From positions 1 to 36,798 of the forward strand of contig JABHFS010000033.1 of the NCBI GenBank assembly GCA_018672475.1: DNA of 36,798 bases, given 5' to 3'. The notes beneath the pieces were generated by a model that worked only from the letters and a program-made list of their open reading frames with translations, had not been told where the DNA came from and searched no databases. Shown here in pieces: positions 27,135 to 34,737 of the stretch. The stretch is from Gemmatimonadota bacterium. Its GTDB lineage: Bacteria > Latescibacterota > UBA2968 > UBA8231. A program made the position numbers and the translations under genes. Within the stretch, counting starts at the first letter, position 1, and every line of letters starts with the position of its first letter.

Positions 27135-27413
27135 ATGTCAATGGAAGATAGAGGCAGGCAACTACAGGCCCGCGACAGTCCTCGGCGGGTTTTTTTAGCA
27201 TTTTGCGCGATGTGCTGGATAGCCTGGGCGGCGGTGGGGGCGTTGACCGTGGGAGCGCTGTATATGGTGAATCAAGGGCACGAATTGGGGACGCGGGCCG
27301 AAGTACTGAGCGTCTTTTGGTGGACGACGTATTTTTGTCTCGGGTTGCCCGCCGCGGTGCGCATTTTTATATGGGTCGTCGAAGGATACGATCAGGGGCG
27401 CAAGAAGGAATAG
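27135..27413 (+). CDS. Small two-helix membrane protein, hypothetical
   Basis: The 92 residues have an N-terminal basic region (RGRQLQARDSPRR) and two hydrophobic helices (about 19-42 and 60-79), with a short periplasmic loop and a charged tail EGYDQGRKKE. The first ATG (27135) and the second (27141) have no clear ribosome site. I do not recognise a family. It lies alone between minus-strand genes. Confidence 0.45.
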   Translation: MSMEDRGRQLQARDSPRRVFLAFCAMCWIAWAAVGALTVGALYMVNQGHELGTRAEVLSVFWWTTYFCLGLPAAVRIFIWVVEGYDQGRKKE

Positions 27414-27426
27414 GCCTCCTTGAGGA

Positions 27427-27774
27427 TTACTCGGCCGTCGGTTGCGACGAGTTGGCCGTGCCCGAACACAATGCGGTCGAAGCCGAGGAGAGGACCTTGT
27501 CGACCGAGTGGCGTATGGCCTGTTTGTCCTTGATGAAGAGCGTATAGAGACGCGAGACGCCGAAGTGGTCGTAACAGCCGGTCATCTTGAATACGAGACC
27601 GGTGGCGAGGTTGACATTGCGGTCTTCGCGGTCGGAGGACATAAGCAGGCGGCGGCGGCCGTCGTACCAACCGGGATTGGTAAAATAAAAATGATGGCTG
27701 TGATCGCGATATGCGGTTAGGCGGCGCACCGTGACCCCGCTCAAGGGCTCGGTAAATGCGCTGCTTGCGGCAGG
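27427..27774 (-). pseudogene. Remnant of an oligogalacturonate lyase (N-terminal part)
   Basis: The open frame begins after an upstream TAG at 27775-27777 and reads SSAFTEPLSGVTVRRLTAYR, then HHFYFTNPGWYDGRRRLLMS and SDREDRNVNL. This strongly matches the start of oligogalacturonate lyases: a TG-V-RLT region, then YFTN-GW-DG-RLLF-SDR, the first blade of a seven-bladed propeller. Family members are about 380-400 residues and cleave pectic oligogalacturonides to a keto sugar. After about 45 good residues the match fades, and there are only about 105 residues in all. No start codon except TTG is available. It is a truncated relic that fits the polysaccharide theme. Confidence 0.6.
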
Positions 27775-27791
27775 CTAGTGGCGACCGGCAG

Positions 27792-28388
27792 TCATGCATT
27801 TCCCCCCTCTATTAAGGTGAGCAACTCGCTGTGGCTGCGGACGCGAAAATCGGCTTCGGCAGTCCACTGATCCTTGTCTTCGACATCGTAATAAATGGTA
27901 GCGGTGCCGGCGCGGCGGCCGGCTTCCAGGTCATAGCGAAAATCGCCGACCATCACCGCGGTATCCGGCTTGGCATTCCAGGCGGAGAGCAGTTTGTCGA
28001 TGCCCTCGGGATCGGGTTTGGGGGCGGCTTCGTCGCGGCCGAGCACGTGCTCGGGTTCGAAGTGTTTAGCCAGGTCGCAGACCGCTAGGGTTTCTAAGGC
28101 GTTGGCGCGGCTGTTGCGGGTGAGGATGCCCAATTGTGCGCCACGTCCGGCGAGTGCCGTGAGCATCTCGTGTACGCCGGGTAGCGGGGTAGCGCGTCGG
28201 GCGAAATCGCGTTCGAGTTCGCCGAGACGACGGTGCAGCAAAGCAGCTTCGGCGTCGGGACGGGTGTCGATTTCTTCGAGGATAGGTTTGCCCGGTGGTA
28301 TGCCTAGCTCTTGTCGCAACGCGTCAAAATCTATGGCGCTGTCGGCTAGGGTGTTATCGAGGTCGAATATCCAATGGCTGTAGTTCAT
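27792..28388 (-). CDS. HAD hydrolase, phosphoglycolate phosphatase-like
   Basis: The 198 residues are a standard subclass I HAD. DLDNTL (D9, D11) is motif I, followed by an alpha-helical cap (ELGIPPGK and LLHRRLGELERD). ILTRNS is motif II, KPDP is motif III and MVGDFRYDLEAG is motif IV. All catalytic positions are present. It resembles Gph-type phosphatases that act on 2-phosphoglycolate or sugar phosphates. It ends just upstream of the oligogalacturonate-lyase remnant and starts 122 bases from the Gfo/Idh gene on the same strand. Confidence 0.9.
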   Translation of the reverse strand: MNYSHWIFDLDNTLADSAIDFDALRQELGIPPGKPILEEIDTRPDAEAALLHRRLGELERDFARRATPLPGVHEMLTALAGRGAQLGILTRNSRANALETLAVCDLAKHFEPEHVLGRDEAAPKPDPEGIDKLLSAWNAKPDTAVMVGDFRYDLEAGRRAGTATIYYDVEDKDQWTAEADFRVRSHSELLTLIEGGNA

Positions 28389-28509
28389 TTAATTTCTCTT
28401 GAGCGGGTGGGCGGGTTCGGCTATTGTGAAAATCGAATATCATTCTCATCGGGATCTATGGCAATATGTTGGATACAGGGCTCGTGCTTGTCCGGTGGGC
28501 TGTGTTTTA

Positions 28510-29721
28510 TCAGGCCAGTTCGACAAAGCCGTCTTCGCCAAAGCGAAAATCGATCCGCCGCTTTTCCTGCACCGAAATATCCGCCGCGAAACACATTGCT
28601 GCGCTTAAGTAGCCGGCATAGGCGTTCTGTCGTGGGCGATAACCGGGCTCGTTCATCATCGTAATAAGCTCATAGGCGTGTAGCTGGTCGCCGCCACCAT
28701 GGCCGGTGCCGTCTCCCGAACAGTCGAAGACCTCTTCCTTGCCCGGCCCGTTGCGGTAAAGGTGTACCTTGGCATCGTGTAGGTTTCCCCAGATCCGCCC
28801 TTGCGTGCCGACGGCGTGGAAGTTGCGGCCGGCGCGCGGGCCCATCGCGTGGAAGTTTAGCACGAAGCTGGCGAGGGCACCGCTCTCGTATTCGATATTG
28901 AGCGTCTGCACATCGAGCACGTCCTTGTCGATATTGTAGATGCAGCGGTCGTCCTCGCGGATAAATTGGTGCAAGGCTTCTTCGCCCTCGTCTTCGTGCT
29001 CAGAGCGGGTGGGGTTGTAGTATGGGCAGGCGGTTTGCAAGTGGCAATCGCCGCAGTGCTCGGGCAACTCGGGGTCGGTGACGAAGATCTGGCGGTTGCC
29101 GTAGGAGGTGAGCGATATGGGGCGGCAGTCCATTATCCAGTTTAAAAGGTCCAAATCGTGGCTCGATTTTTCGAGCATCGAGCCGCCGCTTTTGTCGCGG
29201 TAACGGCGCCAGGGGCTGCGGTTCATGACCGAGCTGACGCCGACGCCCGGCAATTCGTCGGCCTGGATTGAGACGATGCGGCCGATAAGACCTCGGGTGA
29301 TGAGTTCCTGGATCTTGGTGTAGAAGGGCGCCGAGCGCAGTACGAAGCCGATCAGAGTGCGCCCATCGTTGCTTCGCTCAGCATCGATGATGCTCTCGCA
29401 GGCGATCTTGGTGGGAGCGAGGGGTTTTTCCAGGGCGATGGGCAGGCCGCGTTCGAGACAGCCGATGGCGTGTTCGGCGTGCAGGTGGTTGGGCGAGCAG
29501 ATGACGGCGCCGTCGAGCTCGGTCTGTTCGCGCAACATATCGCGCCAGTCGTCGTATTCGGCGTAGTCGTCGGTAAGGCCGGCACGCTTGGCCATGGTGT
29601 GGCGGTGGGATGCGTTGGGGTCGGCGAGGGCGGTGATGGTTATGTCGTCGCGTTTTTGGTAGGCGGCGGCGTAGCTTAGGCTGCGACCGCCGGTGCCGAT
29701 TAGGGCTATTTTGTATGGCAT
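28510..29721 (-). CDS. Gfo/Idh/MocA family oxidoreductase
   Basis: I start at the ATG at 29721 because the Rossmann fold begins at IALIGTGGRS; the extra 16 codons upstream are not family-like. The 403 residues have a dinucleotide-binding loop GTGGRS, then CSPNHLHAEHA and the conserved EKPLAP. The catalytic-domain sequence GGSMLEKSSHDLDLLNW is also typical. CGDCHLQTACPYY holds three cysteines in the middle insertion, as in one branch of environmental homologues. It is likely to be an NAD(P)-dependent sugar or inositol dehydrogenase. It follows the TIM-barrel-like and SMP-30 genes on the same strand, so the three may be one operon for a sugar acid or lactone. Confidence 0.92.
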   Translation of the reverse strand: MPYKIALIGTGGRSLSYAAAYQKRDDITITALADPNASHRHTMAKRAGLTDDYAEYDDWRDMLREQTELDGAVICSPNHLHAEHAIGCLERGLPIALEKPLAPTKIACESIIDAERSNDGRTLIGFVLRSAPFYTKIQELITRGLIGRIVSIQADELPGVGVSSVMNRSPWRRYRDKSGGSMLEKSSHDLDLLNWIMDCRPISLTSYGNRQIFVTDPELPEHCGDCHLQTACPYYNPTRSEHEDEGEEALHQFIREDDRCIYNIDKDVLDVQTLNIEYESGALASFVLNFHAMGPRAGRNFHAVGTQGRIWGNLHDAKVHLYRNGPGKEEVFDCSGDGTGHGGGDQLHAYELITMMNEPGYRPRQNAYAGYLSAAMCFAADISVQEKRRIDFRFGEDGFVELA

Positions 29722-29853
29722 AGTGGTTTGTCTGTTAGGTGAGTGGGTGGTCGGTCTCGGGGGTGCCACGAAGAATATTTTTATAAGCCCAGGGCCGTTG
29801 TTCCTCGATCCGACCGCAGCTTAGCCGTCAATACGAACCCCGTATAAAAACAA

Positions 29854-30861
29854 TTATGCCGCCCCCAATACATCTCTAGCGGCCCGCGTCGTTTCGCGCA
29901 CTTGATCAATCGTACCCATACCAAACATCGACGCCTGTACGCCGACCTCGTCGAAAACATATTCGAAGGCCTGGTGACCGAGGAAGCGGCCGCCGGCCAT
30001 CGGTTTGATGGCGATGACCGGTTTTGTGGCATTTTTTATGGCGTCGATGGCCAGGTCGCGGGTCGGAAACATGAAGGTGCCCGGGGCATTGACGGTGGTC
30101 AGGTAGCCGTCGACGGGGATGTTTTCTGCTTCTAGGAGCGGGATGGTGATGCCGGCGTGGTGCACGCTGGTGATGACGGTGTCGAAGCGTTGGCGCAGAA
30201 AGGCCAGGTATTCGCGGATCAGGTCGAAGCGGCCGGTCATCGCCAGCAAGTCGACTTCGGCGCCGGGGTCGGCGATGAGGATGTCGCAGCCGGCGAAAAA
30301 ACCGAGGTACTGTTCGAGGATGCCGTAGTCGATTTCGAAGCGGGCGGCGTCGGCTTCGCTGTAGGGCGGCACGGTGGCGGGGGTGACGATGCCGTCGAAA
30401 GTGTCGCCGAGATTATAGCGGATGATCTTGTCGCTGTGGAAGTGTTGGCGAAAATCATCGCCGGCCACCTCTTCGTTGCGGCCGTAGAAGGTAGAGTGGG
30501 CGCGCTGGGAGTAGGAGACCATTTCGCCGTCGAGCGTTATCGGGATCAAGATATAGGCGACCATGCCGATTTGCGTGTCGGTCTGTTGTTCGGCTTCCCA
30601 GATCGCCTGTAGGTGCAGCCGGTCGAGTTTGGGCAGCATATGGTCGACTTGCACGGCGGTGATGCCGCCTTCCTCGACCGCACAGCGCAATACGTCGGCG
30701 ACGGGCTCGACACGGCTGAAGGCGCGGAGGTTGTCGGTGTCACGCTCTTTGTTTTGGTAGGAGCAGCCGTCGTAGGGATGGATGCCCATGATCAGGCGGG
30801 GGATCTCGGCCTGGCCGATTTGGGTCGTGGGCACGGTGCAGCCTTCGAGATAGCTTTTCAT
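29854..30861 (-). CDS. TIM-barrel-like protein, possibly aldo/keto-reductase related
   Basis: The 335 residues begin with TQIGQAEIPRLIMGIHPYDG, a start like that of aldo/keto reductases, then VEEGGITAVQVDHMLP. It ends with IAIKPMAGGRFLGHQ and SMFGMGTIDQVRETTRAA, close to the C-terminal strands and NADP-loop pattern of that superfamily. Middle parts, with HAGITIPLLEAENIPVDGY, fit a barrel but lack a clear catalytic Tyr/Lys/His set that I can assign. So it may be a homologous lyase or isomerase. It is sandwiched between SMP-30 and Gfo/Idh genes with 58- and 132-base spacers. Confidence 0.6.
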   Translation of the reverse strand: MKSYLEGCTVPTTQIGQAEIPRLIMGIHPYDGCSYQNKERDTDNLRAFSRVEPVADVLRCAVEEGGITAVQVDHMLPKLDRLHLQAIWEAEQQTDTQIGMVAYILIPITLDGEMVSYSQRAHSTFYGRNEEVAGDDFRQHFHSDKIIRYNLGDTFDGIVTPATVPPYSEADAARFEIDYGILEQYLGFFAGCDILIADPGAEVDLLAMTGRFDLIREYLAFLRQRFDTVITSVHHAGITIPLLEAENIPVDGYLTTVNAPGTFMFPTRDLAIDAIKNATKPVIAIKPMAGGRFLGHQAFEYVFDEVGVQASMFGMGTIDQVRETTRAARDVLGAA

Positions 30862-30919
30862 TGGCTAGGTCCTATTTGAAAGTATGGTACTGGATACGAC
30901 CGAAGGCGTGCATGCCCTC

Positions 30920-31873
30920 TTAGGGTTTCTGGTCGCCCTGAGTTTCGAGGTAGACCGCATAGAGCGATTGGCTGCCGGTGATAAAGAGGCGGTTTTTCAT
31001 CACGCCGCCGAAACAGAGATTGGAAACAGTCTCGGGCAGGTGGATCTTGCCGATCAAGTCGCCGTCGGGGGCAAAACAATGTACCCCGTCGTAACCGTCG
31101 CCGACCCAACCGGCGCTTGACCAGAGGTTGCCGTGGATATCGCAGCGGATGCCGTCGGAAGCGCCCTTGGGGCCCATCTCAGCAAAGACGCGGCCGTTTT
31201 GCAAGACTGTTCCGTCGACGTCAAAGAGCATGATATTGCGCGGAGTGCCGGTATCGGAAACGTAGAGCATGCTCTCGTCGGGAGAAAAGCACAGGCCATT
31301 GGGCCGTTCCAGCGCCTCGACGACTACCGTGGCCTCGCCGCTTTCTGGATCGAGGCGGTAGACGCGGGTGGGCAATTCGAATTCGGATTTTTGGCCCTCG
31401 TAGTTGAGCAGAATGCCGTAGCCCGGGTCGGTAAACCAGATGCTATTATCGGAGTGTACGACGACGTCGTTGGGCGCGTTGAGGCGTTTGCCGTCGAACT
31501 GATCGAGTAGAACGGTGATGGTGCCGTCGTGCTCGGTGCGTGTGACACGGCGGGTAAAGTGTTCGCAGGAGACGAGGCGGCCCTGCCGGTCGCGGGTGTG
31601 GCCGTTGCTATTGTTGGAGGGTTGGCGGAAGACGGAGGTCTGGCCGGTGGTCTCGTCCCAGCGCATGATGCGGTTGTTCGGGATATCGCTGAAGAGCAGG
31701 TAGCGGCCGTCGCCGAAATAGACGGGGCCTTCGGTCCACCGGGCGCCGGTCCACAGGCGCTCGACGGCGGAGTTGCCGATTTTAAAAGGGCCGAAGCGCT
31801 CTTCGTCGATGACTTCAATGGCGGGGTCGGGGTAGCGGACTATGGTGCCGTCCCAGGGGCGGTCGGTGGACAT
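30920..31873 (-). CDS. SMP-30/gluconolactonase family protein
   Basis: I choose the ATG at 31873 because AGGAG lies eight bases upstream; the frame continues upstream only into a palindromic element. The 317 residues form a six-bladed propeller. The metal ligands are likely E48 (in TEGPVYF), N192 (in RPNGLCFS) and D239 (in ASDGIRCD), and N135 (in NAPNDVVV) is the substrate-contact position. LYVSDTGTP is another blade motif. The family hydrolyses sugar lactones. The lactonase fits the Gfo/Idh dehydrogenase downstream: dehydrogenase makes the lactone, lactonase opens it. Confidence 0.9.
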   Translation of the reverse strand: MSTDRPWDGTIVRYPDPAIEVIDEERFGPFKIGNSAVERLWTGARWTEGPVYFGDGRYLLFSDIPNNRIMRWDETTGQTSVFRQPSNNSNGHTRDRQGRLVSCEHFTRRVTRTEHDGTITVLLDQFDGKRLNAPNDVVVHSDNSIWFTDPGYGILLNYEGQKSEFELPTRVYRLDPESGEATVVVEALERPNGLCFSPDESMLYVSDTGTPRNIMLFDVDGTVLQNGRVFAEMGPKGASDGIRCDIHGNLWSSAGWVGDGYDGVHCFAPDGDLIGKIHLPETVSNLCFGGVMKNRLFITGSQSLYAVYLETQGDQKP

Positions 31874-31925
31874 CTTTATTCTCCTGGAGTTGGAGGATGC
31901 TGCGCGGTGGATGTGTTGGGTCGAC

Positions 31926-32063
31926 GGTCCACCTGGGGGTATGCCCCATCGCTCATTCTCGCTTCTCATTCTGCGAAGCTCCGAGGGCACTCTCCCTACG
32001 CCGCTTCCTGCGGCTCCTAGGGTGACTGCAAATCCGCTCTCGGGGCATACCCCCAGGCGGACC
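31926..32063. repeat. Palindromic 138-bp element with terminal inverted repeats (MITE- or REP-like)
   Basis: The left arm at 31926-31947 and the right arm at 32042-32063 are inverted copies (22 bases, one mismatch), containing CTGGGGGTATGCCCC and its complement. Inside are a short GCTTC/GAAGC hairpin and a CCCTA/TAGGG stem around GCCGC/GCGGC. No coding sequence of its own is seen. It sits in the 5' leader of the SMP-30 gene, 53 bases upstream of the ATG. It could be a non-autonomous mobile element or a structured regulator. Confidence 0.65.
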
Positions 32064-32133
32064 TCGGACGTTCTGAAAATACCGGTATTGCGAACGGGAG
32101 AACTTCTCTAATAATGGGGGTTGGCGCAATTTG

Positions 32134-32361
32134 CTAACGTTGGCCGCTTGCCGAGATCGTTGCGTAATAGATGGCACTGGTGCGGGGATCGTCGGCAAAT
32201 TGACAGTAGGCGTCCCGCGACTCTTCGACGATCTTGCGTCCTATTCCATCTTCGTTGGACATCGCATCAATCGTGCTCTTGTACTCGGCGAAGAGCATTT
32301 CGGCCATCAACATCGAGCGGATGACCTTTTTGAAATAGCGACCTATTAGTTTTCCCGGCAC
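32134..32361 (-). CDS. Small hypothetical ORF downstream of a PhyH gene
   Basis: This is a 75-residue frame in the same frame as the PhyH at 32395, just after its stop. KLIGRYFKKVIRSMLMAEML, then FAEYKSTIDAMSNEDGIGRK and IVEESRDAYCQFADD look protein-like, with a helical, amphipathic pattern. The first start is a GTG directly after AAGGA, which leaves no spacer. An ATG at 32313 preceded by AAAGG is an alternative. The family is unknown. It might be the tail of a decayed gene. Confidence 0.35.
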   Translation of the reverse strand: MPGKLIGRYFKKVIRSMLMAEMLFAEYKSTIDAMSNEDGIGRKIVEESRDAYCQFADDPRTSAIYYATISASGQR

Positions 32362-32394
32362 TCCTTTTTCCTGGCGTATCGGCGTTGGCGGTAT

Positions 32395-33144
32395 TTAATA
32401 AACGCCGACGGTGTTTGGACGGTGCTGTTTTCCGCAGAGCAGTTGTTGTACTATCTCGGAGGGTTTTTCCAACTGCTCCAGTTGCGCGCGCATGTCTTCT
32501 TGCGGTATAAACCACGGCATCATATACATGCCCAAAAGACAGGAACGCGATTGGTCGGTTTTGTTGGGGCGGGCGGTGTGCCACCAGGCGCCGTGCGCGA
32601 AGACCACGCTGCCGCGGGTGCCGATGAAGATCTCGCCCTCGTCGCGCCATTCGTTTTTTGGCTCGTCGGGAAAGTGTCCCTTTTTGTGCGAGTTCGGGAT
32701 CGCGGCGGTGGCGCCATTTTCTTCGGTGTAGTCGTCGAGCATCCACAGGGTCTGGCCGGCGAGATTGCCGGCGGGCCATGGCGGTTTGAGCGACCAATAG
32801 GGGTAGTCGGAATGCCAGGCAATATGGTCATGGCCGGGGTAGACGGTGTTGGCCGACCACGAGGAGCACATAATATCCTCGCCCAACATCCGTTGCCAGA
32901 CGGCGAGCACGAAGGGATGGCACATCAACTCGAGGAAGATGGGGTGTTTTACCGCGATTTGGCCGACGCGTTGGGTGCGGGCCTCCCGGGCCTGCTCGGT
33001 GATTTCGGCGTCGAGCAGACCGTGCAGAACTTCGCGGGCTTCGTCGGCTTTTTCCGGGCAGATGACATCGTGCACTACGCAGAAACCACGTTCATCCACT
33101 TCGTTGATGATGCTGTCGATGTTGGGGGTAGCTGTGGTTGTCAT
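32395..33144 (-). CDS. PhyH family Fe(II)/2-oxoglutarate oxygenase
   Basis: The 249 residues start with ATG and a GAGGAA ribosome site. The facial triad is H111-x-D113 (AWHSDYPYW) and H189 (AWWHTARPN), and R200 is the probable 2-oxoglutarate contact. TAAIPNSHKKGHFPDEP is the core PhyH motif. It is only about 25 percent alike to the other PhyH copies by eye, so these are not recent duplicates. Hydroxylation of a small, possibly halogenated or amino-acid-like substrate cannot be resolved. Confidence 0.9.
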   Translation of the reverse strand: MTTTATPNIDSIINEVDERGFCVVHDVICPEKADEAREVLHGLLDAEITEQAREARTQRVGQIAVKHPIFLELMCHPFVLAVWQRMLGEDIMCSSWSANTVYPGHDHIAWHSDYPYWSLKPPWPAGNLAGQTLWMLDDYTEENGATAAIPNSHKKGHFPDEPKNEWRDEGEIFIGTRGSVVFAHGAWWHTARPNKTDQSRSCLLGMYMMPWFIPQEDMRAQLEQLEKPSEIVQQLLCGKQHRPNTVGVY

Positions 33145-33512
33145 GAGAGTGCTTCCTCGGGACTTTGATTTAAAAGTTGATGATAGGAAATTTTAGGTGT
33201 ACTCACTAGCAACGACCCCCTGTGGAATGTAATATCCCAATTATCATATGGCTTTTATTTTCTATGAAATAAAGAGCGTAAAATGAGCTTACCGCAAGAG
33301 GAACGCGACAAATTCGCGAGCGATGTTTATATGGGCAGGACAATAAAATCGATCTTACTCTATCGAAGAATTAATAAAGGGGCATATAGGTGATAAGTGC
33401 CGTCCGGTCCGATGAGGCGCACGGCCGTCTTGTGGGGGGTGCTTTTGCCCGACAAGGATCAGGCGGCGGTACTGGTACCGCATACGGATCTCTTCGGCTT
33501 TACGGGTGCGCA
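33145..33512. other. Spacer between two PhyH genes
   Basis: The left part is AT-rich. A 36-residue plus-strand frame at 33283-33393 (MSLPQEERDKFASDVYMGR) has a weak AGAG site and no known family. Near 33490, minus strand, an EEIRMRY stretch repeats the EIRMRY in the tail of the downstream PhyH, hinting at a small duplication or another degraded PhyH tail. Confidence 0.35.
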
Positions 33513-34487
33513 TTAGGCCTGCTGTTCGGAGATAGGCGTCCAACCGCGGCCGGGTGAGCGGGCGGGATGGCGTTCGTAACGCATGCGAATCTCTTGGAAA
33601 TCCTCGATATCGGTGACTTCGCGTTCGGGGTGTCGCGGGTCTTGGATGACGAAGTCCCCTTCGCCGGGATAACAGGCCATCGTGACAGGGTCGCGTTCGG
33701 GGTCGAAATCTTTGGGGTGTTCGTCGATGTTGTTGGGCGCGTCGGCGTGCTCGTAGCGCAGGTCGATACTCCAACGGACGATATCTGTGGTGTTTTCGAA
33801 GGAGGCGTGTGGGGTCAGGTTGCTCATGAAAAGCACTGAACCGGCGGGCATCTCGACGACAATGGGTTCGGGTTTGGGCAAGTCTTCCTCGGCGATTTCT
33901 AGATAGCCGCCTTGGCCGCCGGTGTAGTGGCGCACGATGCCGTTTTGATGCGAATTGGGCAATACATATAGGCAGCCATTGTCGATGGTGGCGTCGACAA
34001 GCGGGATCCAGCAGGTGACGATCAGGTTGCTGTCGCAATGCGGCAGAAAATAGCCGGAGTCCTGGTGCCAGGGGACGGCGCCGCGGGTGTAACCGGGGGC
34101 TTTGGGGCGGATGCGATAGACGGAGGAGCCAATGATTTCGGAGCCGACTAGGCTTTCGATGCAGGACACCAGCGGCGAGTGGCGCAAAAAATCGAGCATG
34201 GCTTGTTCTTTGAAACCGCCGCCGCCGTGGCCCATGATCGCGCTGTTGATGCGTTCACCGGCTTCGGTATTGGCCTTGAAGAGGGCGCCGAGACGGGTTT
34301 CGAAGGGTTCGTCAGCGAAGATTTCTTCGCCGAGCAGGCCTTCTTCCTGCAGGGTGGCGCAGGTTCGGTCGATGAGAGCGGTTAGCGCGACTTTTAGGGG
34401 TTGTAGTTCGGCATGGGTGTAGATGTCTTCTTTGACGAGGTAGCCGAGGTCGTTGAATTGTCGTTGTTCGGTCGGGGTCAGGCTCAT
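33513..34487 (-). CDS. PhyH family Fe(II)/2-oxoglutarate oxygenase
   Basis: I start it at ATG 34487, which overlaps the stop of the rhodanese remnant (ATGA) and has GGGAG about ten bases upstream; ATG 34502 is the alternative. The 324 residues have the triad H141-x-D143 (PWHQDSGYF) and H227 (TPHASFEN) and the likely 2-oxoglutarate ligand R238. VPWHQDSGYF with LYVLPNSHQNG and SIDLRYEHADAP put it in the large environmental branch of PhyH. A C-terminal RMRYERHPARSPGRGW tail is basic. It is preceded by the metallo-beta-lactamase gene on the same strand. Confidence 0.9.
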   Translation of the reverse strand: MSLTPTEQRQFNDLGYLVKEDIYTHAELQPLKVALTALIDRTCATLQEEGLLGEEIFADEPFETRLGALFKANTEAGERINSAIMGHGGGGFKEQAMLDFLRHSPLVSCIESLVGSEIIGSSVYRIRPKAPGYTRGAVPWHQDSGYFLPHCDSNLIVTCWIPLVDATIDNGCLYVLPNSHQNGIVRHYTGGQGGYLEIAEEDLPKPEPIVVEMPAGSVLFMSNLTPHASFENTTDIVRWSIDLRYEHADAPNNIDEHPKDFDPERDPVTMACYPGEGDFVIQDPRHPEREVTDIEDFQEIRMRYERHPARSPGRGWTPISEQQA

Positions 34488-34639
34488 AAAGTGTTCTCCC
34501 ATCGCGCCATCGCACCCAGGTTATAAACCTGGTCGCGGCCTTGGCGCAATATTGATTGTAAAGCTTCCTGGCTGCGCAGGCCGCTCTGGCAATAGAGGAC
34601 GATGGTTTTGCCGCGCAGCTCGTCGACGCGTTGCGGTCG
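34484..34639 (-). pseudogene. Remnant of a rhodanese domain (active-site half)
   Basis: The minus-strand frame reads VDELRGKTIVLYCQSGLRSQEAL followed by DQVYNLGAMARWENTL. YCQSGLRS is the rhodanese active-site loop (C-x-S-G-x-R), and QVYNL followed by W near the end is the C-terminal helix-strand motif. The N-terminal half, with the D-R and GHIPGA motifs, is missing. Its stop overlaps the PhyH start by 4 bases. It is a 5'-truncated copy, though the active loop is intact and could still be made. Confidence 0.55.
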
Positions 34640-34737
34640 ACATGGGTCATTCTTTCGTTTGTAGGCACTGCGAATGCCGCACAGTCTCGATTTGGTCTGT
34701 GGGTAAATATAGCCAGGATTCCCGTGCGTGAAAACCT

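Noticed and set aside
31874..31990. Upstream extension of the SMP-30 gene
   Set aside because: The extra residues fall in the palindromic element, and a good ribosome site points to the ATG at 31873.
33355..34038. A 227-residue minus-strand frame
   Set aside because: It is an alternative frame of the PhyH gene, rich in Arg and His; only its last part lies in the spacer.
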